Positions 11,602 through 20,600 of a DNA stretch of 55,060 nucleotides are shown here, one piece after another. Every line of letters begins with the position of its first letter. Position 1 is the stretch's first letter. The stretch is from a bacterium (GTDB lineage Bacteria > Planctomycetota > Planctomycetia > Planctomycetales > Planctomycetaceae). The position numbers and the translations under genes were made by a program. Where the stretch lies: positions 1 through 55,060 of the forward strand of contig WGMU01000077.1 in NCBI GenBank assembly GCA_016124895.1, written 5' to 3'. The notes under the pieces were generated by a model. It was not told the DNA's origin and did no database searches. It was given only the letters and a program-made list of their open reading frames with translations.

Positions 11602-11616
11602 TGCAAATTAATTGCA
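11602..11616. promoter_or_regulatory. Candidate metalloregulator operator
   Basis: TGCAAATTAATTGCA is an AT-rich near-palindrome in a GC-rich context, 31 bases before the His-rich protein gene. The TGCAA-N5-TTGCA shape resembles operators of Fur-family regulators described in alphaproteobacteria. A metal-binding product downstream makes a Fur/Zur-type role plausible but unproven. A TTGACA follows at 11623, but no good -10 is spaced for it. Confidence 0.35.
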
Positions 11617-11647
11617 TAACCATTGACACCGGGACAGACCGATTGTC

Positions 11648-12151
11648 ATGCTCACGTCGATTCGAGGTTTTCTTCCGATCCGGTGGATCATGTTCTTTCG
11701 CGCTGTCGCCGCTCTGTCTGTCGCTCTGCACATGACCGTGTCACTGCTCGGTCACTTCGGACTGCACGCGCTCGTGGGTGACAGCCACTGCCCAGCCGCG
11801 GTTCACGACGCAAACGTCCATACCACCGCGTCGAGTGATTCCCAGACCGGACACGCTCACGCCGGCTGCTGCCACGCTCAGACGCACAACCAGGGCGGGA
11901 CTCACGCGGATGAAGCTGCCGCGGACGGCTCCCATCAGACCGAGCATCTTCCCGGCAGGCGACATCACTCTCCGCACGACGAACACTCGTGCGACATCTG
12001 TTCGGTTCTCGCGCAGGCTCAGACCGCGCCGACCGTCGTTGCGAGCCCCTCGCCGACGCTGCTGCTGACCGAACTGCTTCCAGAACTCGACATCGCTCAC
12101 GTCGAGTCGCTCAGTGCTGGTTACGAGTCGCGCGGCCCGCCGCTCTGCTGA
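11648..12151 (+). CDS. Histidine-rich exported protein, DUF2946-like
   Basis: 167 residues. The N-terminus has a hydrophobic stretch (about 14-45), so it is a signal peptide or anchor; ATG codons at 11648 and 11690 are both possible starts. The middle (about 47-115) is packed with His, His-Cys and CC/CxxC elements such as GHAHAGCCHAQTH and HSCDIC. There are 18 His in all, 15 of them between residues 47 and 151. The C-terminus ends in SRGPPLC, similar to the RGPP ending common in DUF2946-type small metal-associated proteins. A role in binding copper or zinc outside the cytoplasm is likely by composition only. A possible Fur-type operator lies upstream. Confidence 0.65.
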   Translation: MLTSIRGFLPIRWIMFFRAVAALSVALHMTVSLLGHFGLHALVGDSHCPAAVHDANVHTTASSDSQTGHAHAGCCHAQTHNQGGTHADEAAADGSHQTEHLPGRRHHSPHDEHSCDICSVLAQAQTAPTVVASPSPTLLLTELLPELDIAHVESLSAGYESRGPPLC

Positions 12152-12380
12152 TTCGATGTTTTGCTCAGTCCTGTCGTGCGCAGCACTTGCCGCACTCAGC
12201 GCCGGCGCATCTGACCGGCAGGTCCAGGTTCTGTTTGAGAACTCCGTACGACTCGGATTTGTGGTAATCAAACCGCCCCTGGCTCTCAAGAACAGTCGAA
12301 TAACCACCCCGCACTGGCACTTTCACGTTCACTCTTCGCGAGCCACCTCTGCTTCGTCGGCTCGAACAGGATACTCACCC

Positions 12381-13310
12381 ATGTCTGCACGACTTTACCG
12401 CGCGCGGCGCGGTTTCACATTGATTGAACTACTCGTTGTCATTGCCATCATCGCCGTGCTCGTCGCGCTGCTGCTTCCCGCCGTGCAGGCCGCTCGCGAA
12501 GCGGCCCGCCGGTCGCAGTGCAAGAACAATCTCAAGCAGATCGGCCTGGCGTTGCACAACTACCACGACCTTGCCTCGTCGCTTCCTCCCGGCTGGATCG
12601 GCGTCACCAGCAAAACGTCCGATCCGAAGGGTGAGAGCGGCTTCAGTTGGGGCTCGATGATCCTGCCGCACCTCGATCTGGAAGCCATTCGAAACGACTT
12701 CAATTACAGTCTGCCGATCGACAATACGTCGGGCAGCCCGAGCAACGCCTCGCTGCTGCGAACTCAGTTGCCGGTGTTTGAATGCCCGAGCGACTCGCAC
12801 GACCTGCTCTTCACGACGGTCGACCGCAACGGGATGAACGTCGAACGATCGGTCGCTAACTACGTTGGTCTGTTCGGGACGGTTGAAATTGACGGCTGCG
12901 AAAATCCACCGGGAACGGCCCCCGTCACGGCGGCGGGGCAGTGCGTCAGCGACGGAGCGTTTTACCACAACAGTGCGATCCGCTTCCGGGATATCATCGA
13001 CGGAACCAGCAACACACTGATCGTCGGAGAACGGACGACCTGGGAGGATCCGGTCACCGGCGCCCGATTTTACGGCACGTGGAGCGGCGCTCTGCCAGCG
13101 GTTGATGAGGAGCCGTCACGAATTCTCGGCCATGTGGAAGAGTCGCCAAACACCGGTGACCATCCGGAAGACCTCGGTAGTGCGCATCCGGGCGGAGCCC
13201 ACATGCTGCTGGGCGATGGCCACGTGAAATTCGTCAGTTCAGACATTGACGAAGCGGCCTTCCGGAGCCTCGCGACACGTAATGGAGAGGAACTGCCGGT
13301 CGACTTCTGA
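12381..13310 (+). CDS. DUF1559 prepilin-like (type II secretion G-type) protein
   Basis: 309 residues from ATG 12381; the frame is open further upstream but without the family N-terminus. The sequence RGFTLIELLVVIAIIAVL is a type IV prepilin signal: cleavage after G11, methylated F12, E16 at +5, then a single hydrophobic helix. Next come AVQAAREAARRSQCKNNLKQ and LHNYHD, the DUF1559 hallmark, and a C-terminal GGAHMLLGDGHVKF motif close to the H-X9-DG processing-associated motif. Planctomycetes carry many paralogues, thought to be surface or pseudopilus-like. The preceding 229 bases hold no gene. Confidence 0.95.
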   Translation: MSARLYRARRGFTLIELLVVIAIIAVLVALLLPAVQAAREAARRSQCKNNLKQIGLALHNYHDLASSLPPGWIGVTSKTSDPKGESGFSWGSMILPHLDLEAIRNDFNYSLPIDNTSGSPSNASLLRTQLPVFECPSDSHDLLFTTVDRNGMNVERSVANYVGLFGTVEIDGCENPPGTAPVTAAGQCVSDGAFYHNSAIRFRDIIDGTSNTLIVGERTTWEDPVTGARFYGTWSGALPAVDEEPSRILGHVEESPNTGDHPEDLGSAHPGGAHMLLGDGHVKFVSSDIDEAAFRSLATRNGEELPVDF

Positions 13311-13389
13311 TAAGAATGGGGTCGCCTGCTGTCTGCCCGCCGCAGCACTTCGCTGTGCCGGGTGGCCGCCTCTTTCTGGAACCGACGCC

Positions 13390-13758
13390 ATGCCCACGTC
13401 CGCCCGAAACGTCCTGGGAACTCTACTGCAGACCTGCTCGCTGGATCCCGTCACCGGATTTTACCGCGATGGCTGCTGCAACACGGGAGCGGAAGACCTC
13501 GGCCTGCACCTGGTCTGCATCGAAGCAACGGCAGAGTTTCTCGAATTCTCGCGCGCTGTTGGCAACGACCTGAGCACGCCGATTCCCGAATACCACTTCC
13601 CTGGCCTGCAGCCCGGCGATCGCTGGTGCCTGTGCGTCCAGAGATGGAAACAGGCCCTGGAAGCCGGCATGGCCCCGCGAGTCCACCTCGAAGCCACGCA
13701 CATCTCCGCCCTCGAATTCGTCGATCTCGAGCAGTTGCAGGACTATGCGATTGTTTGA
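13390..13758 (+). CDS. DUF2237 family protein
   Basis: 122 residues from ATG 13390. It begins with NVLGTLLQTCSLDPVTGFYRDGCCNTG, continues with DLGLHLVC, and has GDRWCLCVQRWKQAL and PRVHLEATH near the end. These blocks match the DUF2237 family of about 115-125 residue proteins with conserved Cys and His. Function is unknown; the Cys/His pattern suggests a metal site. It lies 79 bases after the DUF1559 gene, and the small gap carries a short GC-rich inverted repeat. Confidence 0.85.
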   Translation: MPTSARNVLGTLLQTCSLDPVTGFYRDGCCNTGAEDLGLHLVCIEATAEFLEFSRAVGNDLSTPIPEYHFPGLQPGDRWCLCVQRWKQALEAGMAPRVHLEATHISALEFVDLEQLQDYAIV

Positions 13759-13797
13759 TTCGCAGGGCGTGTCTGCAGTCAGTCATGTGTAACGCAA

Positions 13798-13827
13798 TTG
13801 ACAGAATCGTCTGACTGAACAGGTAAT
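13798..13827 (+). promoter_or_regulatory. Candidate promoter of the 14-21 kb cluster
   Basis: TTGACA at 13798-13803 and GGTAAT at 13822-13827 are separated by 18 bases. It would give a leader of about 180 bases before the vWA gene. In the leader a 5-base stem (GCGGA/TCCGC) is present, but no terminator. Confidence 0.4.
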
Positions 13828-14016
13828 TGTCGGATGACAGTCTTTGATGGAGGTAACTACTTGCGGCGGAAAATCCGCATAGGCATCGCAGTTCCACCTC
13901 GCAACTCACTTAGTGACGAAGGCACAGTATTTGGCTGCTCAGTGGATTCTTGAGTTGCTCGTCAGTAACGCTTGAATCGCCAGGATCGATACAGACTTCT
14001 CTGCGGGGCCTGCACG

Positions 14017-16038
14017 ATGTCGCATTCCAAACAGCTCACAACAGTTTGCGGCCTGCTCCTCGCTGCCGTTTTCTTCCTGATCGGTACTCCGGCACTTGCG
14101 CAGTCCACGGCGCCGGCCACACCTGTGACCACACAGCCGCCGCCGGTCACGACGGATTTCATTCTGCTCCTTGACGCCCGCCAGACGATGGCGGCGAATA
14201 CGAACACGTCAGGAAATCCATATGAACGACTGCAGATTGCCGTTGCTGCAGCGAACACTGCCGTGCAGGCGATTCCGGTGGGCACCAATCTTGGCATTGT
14301 GATTCTTCAGGACAACGTCCGGACGCTGCGTCCTTTGAGTCCATTGCGGCCAACCGATCGGCAGCACGTTCAGACGGTTCTGTCAAAACTGACGGCGACT
14401 GGTCATTCCCCGATGCACCTGGCCATTCAGCATCTTCGGGACCATGTGTTGCTATCACACAGCAAATCGAATGTGTTCCTGCTTTTAATGAGTGACGGCA
14501 ATGACACCTCGTTCAGTCGAACGCTGACAGAAACCGGCACGCTGAAAAACAAAACCGCATCAATGCGAAGCGTGATGCTGGCGACTTATGTCTCAGATGA
14601 TTCGCTGGACAAACTTCAGAAAATGGCTCAGGCGATCCACCCCGACGACAACGCCCACCATGTACTCCATCACGGTGATCTTCCGACGGGACTCCTCCCG
14701 CTGCAGCTCGCGTGTGACGCAATCGACGACCATCGCCTGGAACTGCTTGCCAGTACCGGATCGGCTTTGAGTGACTCCCGGCGGCTTGTCGGCCGTCTGC
14801 AGAATCAACTCGCGACGCTGCAGCAGGTTGAAGCGAATCGGGATCAGTTGCGTCGTCAGCTCGACGCGATCACTCAGGCCGAAGCAACTCAGCGGACAGC
14901 GGCTACGCGGCTGAGCAACCGGATCTCAACACTCGAAGCGCAGAAAGCTCAGGCGGACAAAGCAGTCGTTGACCTCAAGGCGGCGCGACAGGCCGACCAG
15001 TTAGCCGCCCTGAAACTGCAGGCCGATCTGGATGTCGCTCGTTCTGCATTGACGACGTCGCGAGCTGACCTTCAAAAGGCCGTGTCGGAGCGTGACGCAC
15101 TGCATGGAAAAGTCGTTGCCGATGTCGAAGCGAAACGCGGTCTGGAAAGTGACCTGAAGGCGGCTCAGGTTCAGGCGAACCTGCTCACCCAGCAACTGAA
15201 CACCGAACAGGAACTGAAGAAGCTCAAGGAAGAGCGAAAGGCAGGTAACAAACAGGGTCCGAACAACAACGCGGATGAGCAGACGAAGGCCATTCTGTCC
15301 GCCATTAACAGCAATCCCTTCGGTCAGTTGTTCGAGTACTTCTGGGCTCAGCTTCTCGGTGTGCTGGGAGTTGTTGGCACTGGTGGATACTTCGGGTGGA
15401 AAAATCTGCTCTCGAAAGTTCGGGAAATTGATTCCAATGTAGACACAAAGCTGTCTAACCAGGAGCAGGCCCGGCATGAGCGTGTCAACTCGCTGGCGGG
15501 ACAGCTTCAGGCAATCCACGAGATACTTCAGCAACGCCCCGCCAGGCTATCTGATCCCGGAAGCCGATTCGGAAATGGTGACGACGGAATCAGTCAGCCA
15601 CAGGCACTTGCCGTTTCTGAAAAGCTCAGCGAGATTACGGCAGAGCTGAGAGTGATCGGCCGACAGATCGGGGCATCGACCATTAGTGGAACAGCTAAAC
15701 GAGGCCCGTCGCTGGCTGACCTCAAACTGGTCAATGGAATTGGCTCTGTCACGGCGAGGGAACTCGTCGCCGCAGGGATCGAGAACCTCGCACAACTCTC
15801 GGCAGCCTCAGACGATGAACTGCGGAACGTGCCAGAGAATCTGGCCAGAGTGCAGAAATGGCGTGAGGAAGCCGGCTGGATCGTAGCGATCGCCAAAGCC
15901 ACCGGATCCAGTCGAGAAGACGCGAAGAAGGCCTTTTATGGCCTGGCCGACTCGCATAAGGACGCGCTGGATGTGCTGAACTGGCGAAAGCCCGAAGATG
16001 TCGCGGTCATCGTCAAGCTGCTCAGCGACCAGGCGTAG
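14017..16038 (+). CDS. Exported vWA-like / coiled-coil / TM / HhH protein
   Basis: 673 residues. A signal peptide covers about 1-29 (cleavage after LAQ). A von Willebrand A-like domain spans about 46-225: FILLLDARQT replaces the usual DxSxS metal site (D53 kept, both Ser missing), and LLLMSDGNDTS is a good later strand. A long coiled coil follows (about 240-425), then a TM helix at about 440-463 (LGVLGVVGTGGYFGWK) and a second short coiled coil. A C-terminal helix-hairpin-helix module of the DLKLVNGIGSVTARELVAAG type (about 567-625) follows. By topology the vWA part would be outside the membrane and the HhH part inside. It is the first of three co-oriented genes ending with a secretin-like protein. 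Function unknown. Confidence 0.75.
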   Translation: MSHSKQLTTVCGLLLAAVFFLIGTPALAQSTAPATPVTTQPPPVTTDFILLLDARQTMAANTNTSGNPYERLQIAVAAANTAVQAIPVGTNLGIVILQDNVRTLRPLSPLRPTDRQHVQTVLSKLTATGHSPMHLAIQHLRDHVLLSHSKSNVFLLLMSDGNDTSFSRTLTETGTLKNKTASMRSVMLATYVSDDSLDKLQKMAQAIHPDDNAHHVLHHGDLPTGLLPLQLACDAIDDHRLELLASTGSALSDSRRLVGRLQNQLATLQQVEANRDQLRRQLDAITQAEATQRTAATRLSNRISTLEAQKAQADKAVVDLKAARQADQLAALKLQADLDVARSALTTSRADLQKAVSERDALHGKVVADVEAKRGLESDLKAAQVQANLLTQQLNTEQELKKLKEERKAGNKQGPNNNADEQTKAILSAINSNPFGQLFEYFWAQLLGVLGVVGTGGYFGWKNLLSKVREIDSNVDTKLSNQEQARHERVNSLAGQLQAIHEILQQRPARLSDPGSRFGNGDDGISQPQALAVSEKLSEITAELRVIGRQIGASTISGTAKRGPSLADLKLVNGIGSVTARELVAAGIENLAQLSAASDDELRNVPENLARVQKWREEAGWIVAIAKATGSSREDAKKAFYGLADSHKDALDVLNWRKPEDVAVIVKLLSDQA

Positions 16039-16392
16039 CGTTTGCTGACCGCTCATTCAGGAATAATGGCAGCGGAAACGGCTTAACGACTGCAGCGAGG
16101 CTCGCCTTCATGCCGCATGGCAAACTTTGACGGCTGTTGCGTCTCTAACCATAAAATTGGTCGCTCCGCTTCAACTTCCGGACCAGATTCTGGCCAGTTG
16201 TTGACGAAACGATACCTGTATGTCCAGTTCCATGCAGGAAACTTCCTCCGGTATCCGGGCGACAGTGCTGATCAATCACCGCAGCCGTTCCGCCTGCACC
16301 GTGCTTCGAGACAGCGGGCTGCCTTCAGAATCCCCCTGCACCGCGGCCCTTGATCAGCACTTTGAACCACTCATTCGGGCAAGGATGCGACC
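16039..16392. other. 354-base gap in the envelope cluster
   Basis: It holds a weak promoter (TTGACG 16127-16132, CATAAA 16150-16155, 17-base spacer), a possible 58-codon ORF and a perfect 12-base inverted repeat. The downstream gene has AAGGA at 16381-16385, seven bases before its ATG. Confidence 0.5.
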
Positions 16393-16396
16393 ATGA
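16220..16396 (+). CDS. Possible 58-residue ORF overlapping the next start (ATGA)
   Basis: The frame runs from ATG 16220 to a TGA at 16394-16396 that overlaps the ATG of the following gene in ATGA form. The product is polar, Ser/Arg-rich, with no hydrophobic segment and no family I recognise. There is no convincing ribosome-binding site. Third-position GC is only modestly raised. It is either a small translationally coupled protein or chance; the inverted repeat inside it argues for caution. Confidence 0.25.
   Translation: MSSSMQETSSGIRATVLINHRSRSACTVLRDSGLPSESPCTAALDQHFEPLIRARMRP
16264..16361. repeat. Perfect 12-base inverted repeat upstream of the second cluster gene
   Basis: AGTGCTGATCAA (16264-16275) and TTGATCAGCACT (16350-16361) are exact reverse complements separated by 74 bases, the right arm ending 31 bases before the ATG at 16393. 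It could be an operator pair for a dimeric regulator, or a long-range RNA stem. Confidence 0.6.
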
Positions 16397-17589
16397 TTTC
16401 TCTTCGAACATTTCTCGACCGCCAGCGACTCCGCAGGCAATTAAATGTTCAACAGTTACTGACCAGGTCGCTTTGCTCAGGTGCGACGTTGACACTCCTG
16501 CTCGCGACTGCGGTACCGCAACACGTTCGAGCTGATGATCCCGCGCCTGATTCGGAAGCAGCGAAACAGGCAGCGGCCGAACTGCAGAAGGTCCTCGAAC
16601 AGGCCGATGCCTCTGTTGATTTGACCGAGAAAAACCTGTCCGAGCAGGTCACGCAGGATGCCGTTGCCGACCTGGCGACTGCGCCTGCCGGTGAAAAAAA
16701 GACCTCACTGATCAAACGCGTCACGGAAATCCTGACAAGTGACGAAAAGTTTTCGGATGCTCGCGGCGTGGCGATCAGTGACGACAACGCTGACCAGACC
16801 GAGAAAGCACGCACGCTGGTCCTGATTGCCAAAGCCGAGCGAGCCTCCGGTCAGCCAGCTCAGGCCTGGTTCACCCTTCACGAAGCTCAGCAGATCGCGT
16901 TGACGCTGACGGATCCAGAATCCGTTGTCGGCGTGTTTCGCGAAATCGGCGCGGTTGAGCACGAACTCATTCAGGACGCCCGCAAACAGGGACGTTCGAC
17001 GTTCGGAACTCTTGATCCCAAATCCGGGGAAGTCATCGACGCTGTGCTCGATTTCGGCCTGCCCCCCGAGGGCTACAACGAAATCGAGATTCTGCGAACA
17101 GGTGGTGGTCCGCTGCGCGAACCGACGATCGTCCGGCATCAGTACTTCTACAACGGAGACCGGTTCTTTCAGGGACCCAACCTGCGAGGTGGCCAGACAA
17201 TCATTCAGGCCGTTCACCCAGTCACTCAGTGCCTGACGCAGTGCCATGTGACACTGCCGGCCGGGACTCCGATCGTCACCTGCACCGAGCACCAGATTCG
17301 GTACCTGTACCCCGAAGTCGCAGTTGTCCTCGACTTCGAACATGACGGCGATGTCGAACTGAATTACCGCCAGAAGCTGAATCCCCACAAGCGGCTGCAG
17401 AAGAAACTGATTGGCGGCTCAAAGACGGGCCGTCTGCAGATTCCAGATTCAGGGACAACTTCGACCCTGAGCAATGCCCTGCGAATCGGCGTCGGCAACC
17501 CGCTGGAACTGACGACGCGGCTGCCCGTCCTCTCGGATCTGGTGAACCGAAAGAATCGAATCCCAGGCTCTCTGACGTCGCCAAAGTAG
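16393..17589 (+). CDS. Exported protein of unknown function, second gene of the secretin-like cluster
   Basis: 398 residues. A long Arg-rich N-terminus leads into a hydrophobic stretch (about 30-42) and a signal-peptidase-like VRA/DD site near 47. Residues about 50-190 are helical and Ala/Glu/Gln-rich, ending in a TPR-like AWFTLHEAQQIALTL segment. From about 215 a beta-rich domain begins with DFGLPPEGYNEIEILRTG, then has two Cys-containing segments, TQCLTQCHVTL and IVTCTEHQ. The tail after about 340 is basic. No family recognised. The good ribosome-binding site, orientation and an 82-base gap to the next gene suggest it works with the secretin-like protein, perhaps as a periplasmic partner. 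Confidence 0.65.
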   Translation: MISLRTFLDRQRLRRQLNVQQLLTRSLCSGATLTLLLATAVPQHVRADDPAPDSEAAKQAAAELQKVLEQADASVDLTEKNLSEQVTQDAVADLATAPAGEKKTSLIKRVTEILTSDEKFSDARGVAISDDNADQTEKARTLVLIAKAERASGQPAQAWFTLHEAQQIALTLTDPESVVGVFREIGAVEHELIQDARKQGRSTFGTLDPKSGEVIDAVLDFGLPPEGYNEIEILRTGGGPLREPTIVRHQYFYNGDRFFQGPNLRGGQTIIQAVHPVTQCLTQCHVTLPAGTPIVTCTEHQIRYLYPEVAVVLDFEHDGDVELNYRQKLNPHKRLQKKLIGGSKTGRLQIPDSGTTSTLSNALRIGVGNPLELTTRLPVLSDLVNRKNRIPGSLTSPK

Positions 17590-17671
17590 TTGAATCGCTC
17601 TGCCGGCCACGAACAGACACCGTTGATACACAAGGATTGTTCACTCACTCGAAGCTCAAGGAATCGGGCTC

Positions 17672-20600
17672 ATGTCACTTGGAAAACTGCTTACGCTCGC
17701 GATGGGCGTTGCTGTGGTCAGCACTTCAGCAGACGCTGCTGATGAGACCTTCCTGGCAGACTACGGTCTTCCGAAGTTGACCAGTGCGTTCACGGTCAGC
17801 GGCACCAGTTCCGTCGGCCTGAATGTGAATGTTTCCGAGTCTCCCGGCGGAAGTGCACAGATTGCCGGAGTGCCGGATAAAGCGCGGATCACCAGTATCA
17901 ACGGCATCGACCTGACGAAGACAGGACCTGTCACCGGGACCGGCGCAACAGCCATCGCCCAGAACATTACGAGTGCGAAGTCGTCAGTGACTAACGCATC
18001 AAGCGGGATCGTCACGATTTCGTACCTCGCAGACAATGCACCTGCGAACACAGTGTCGACGCGGGTTTCACTGGTCAACCTGGCCGTCGCCAGACCGGCA
18101 ATCCAGACACTTGGGCTCTCCTTTGGAAAGAGCGGTCTGGCAATCGCTGCACCGACGGGAAACGCTCTTGCGGCCGGCCTGCGGACCGGTGACACCGTCA
18201 CTGCCGCGGGCGGGACTGCGGTCGCGACCCAGGACGACTTTTTTCATTACGCCTATATTGCGTTAAATGCGACACAGTCGTTGACACTGACCATCACGCC
18301 CGCTGGAGGTTCCTCGGCGACACCGTTGTCGGTCACGATTTCGGCTGTCCCGGCCACTGTCACACCGGCCAGTCCACTCCTGATCGGACGCGGCGTCAAA
18401 GAAGGCACAGGGCCGCCGGTCGACTATCCGGAGTATCTCGCTGCGAACAAAGTCAGCCGTGCCGCGATTCAGTCACCGCTCTCAGAAGAACTGAAGTCTG
18501 AAGTGGTCAGCGCTCGAGTCGAACTCTACTACTTCCGGGATGCTCACCGGGCGGCACAGATCATCAACCGCCGAGTGAGGTCGTATAATCGCGCTGCCGT
18601 GACGGCCGCTGAACAGGCGGCAGAAGTCGCTCGTGGAGCGAACCTGGACGCGGAAGATTCGCTCGAAACGAAACAGGTTGAAGCGCAGCGGCAGGCTGAC
18701 ATCCTGTTGCAGCTCGAACGAACGCTGGCCGATACCGTCAGCCAGTACCGTCAGGCACTGGCCCCCGGTTCTTCGACTGCCGCCCAGGCAGCAACTCTCA
18801 AGACGACGATCGAAACACTGCTGCCGAACATTTCTCAGCAGCGTCAAACCGTCGCCGCGGCCGAAGCCGAAGTGCTGGGCGCCGAACAGAAGGAAGAGCG
18901 AACCGCGCGTACACGATTCCAGGCGGAAGTCAGCGCCGGGACAGTCGATCCTGATACTTACGTGCCGGGCAATCCCAACTCGTGGGACCCTGTGGCTCAG
19001 GTTTCGATCAGTGTGATCGGCGAAGGCGTTCTCTTCCTCCGTGGACCACGACAGGGCGTGATCGAAATTCGCAAGATGCTCGACGAACTCGATCACCCGG
19101 TCGGACAGGTCAAGATCGGCGTGCTGACCGTGCAGTTGAATGGTGAAAGCAATTACCGCATGGACAACACGGTCCGGCAAGTTGAGGGAAATCTCAGTCT
19201 CGGCCGGTTTCTGACCTATGTCACCGGTCAGCTTTTTGCTCGATCTGTCTCCGAAACCGCGCGTGAAGTCGCCTTTGAAACCAAGCATTCGACAGGAGCG
19301 ACACTGGTCGAGGCCGTGCCCTTCGCGGACAGCTTTACAAGTAACCTGGCGAGACTGAACGCGGCCAGCGCCGATATGTCAGGCCCGGCAGCGAACGCGC
19401 GCAGGCAAGCTTACCTGCAGGCATTCTTCGGTGACGACTTCCTCTGGGCGCTTTACGAGATCGATCCTCACACGCCGCTGCTCGATCCACTCAACAAGAT
19501 TGTCTCGCTGAACTCGACAGACACACTGACACTGGCCGAAGGGCTGATCTACACCGGTCTGGCCAAAGACACCGTGCGCGAGCGGATCATGCTGAAGTTC
19601 AAGGGTTACCTGATGAGTCAGCTCCCGGAAAAGGAGTTTGAATGGATTCGCACGACGGGAGCCCACAAGTGGTACGACGTCCGCTGGTGGGGAGAAGCAG
19701 AAGGTGGCATGAAGTCCGTCTATAAGAAAGCTTTTCGCAACTACAACTTCTCTGCAACGCTCTCGTTCTTTGAACGCGCCGCTGCAGGCAATAACGAACT
19801 GAACCCCTTCCAGCGACAACTGATTCGTCTGGTTCAGCTCATCACACTGCGGGAGTCCCTGCAGTTACAGTACGACTCACTGGTTGAGAAACGCATGCTG
19901 GCTGAGCAGACTGGAATGTTCACCGGAACGAGCGCGAACGCCCGTCTGCTCGCCCAGCTCGAAATCCATCTGGCGGATCTGGAATCGCAACTGGTCGAGG
20001 CCATGGACAGCCTGCGTGGAGCGAAAGCAGCCATCGACAATCTGCTCAAGCGGGCCATGGTCGCGATGGAAGACGACGTTTACGCTCAGTTCTACAACCC
20101 GGCACTCGATCGGATTCGCAAGGCCAGCCAGTCGTTTGATGTGGAACTGGGAGTCGTCGAGCGAACGACCATTCTCACGAACAACCGGGCGTTCGCCAAA
20201 GTTGACCCGCAGTCGACATACGAGTTTGACCTGCCGAAACGCGACATTCTGCTGGCCGAAGCACTGAAATCGGCCTACGCGCTGCAGCAGGACATTGGCC
20301 CCCTGCTGCAGGACCCTTCGTTCCGGGAGCTGGCGACGAAATTCACGAACACCGGCAACGTTGTGCAGAATGTGCTGCCCGGTCTGAGTTCGCAGACCGA
20401 CCAGCAGTCGCTGATTCTGGGCCAGAACCTCAACGCTCCACAGTTCAACAGCGAGCTGGAAAAGCTGATTCCGAACCCTGCGATCTACCGCTTCCAGAAC
20501 GGAACAGGTTACGAGGTGCGGCCTGTCATTCAGCCTGACGGTCAGTCGGTCGTCTTCGACTTCAACTACATGTACACGACGGACCTGCTGCAGCCGACGA

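Noticed and set aside
13834-13953. 39-codon frame in the leader of the vWA gene
   Set aside because: No ribosome-binding site spacing that works, no bias in residues and no terminator, unlike the cimA leader.
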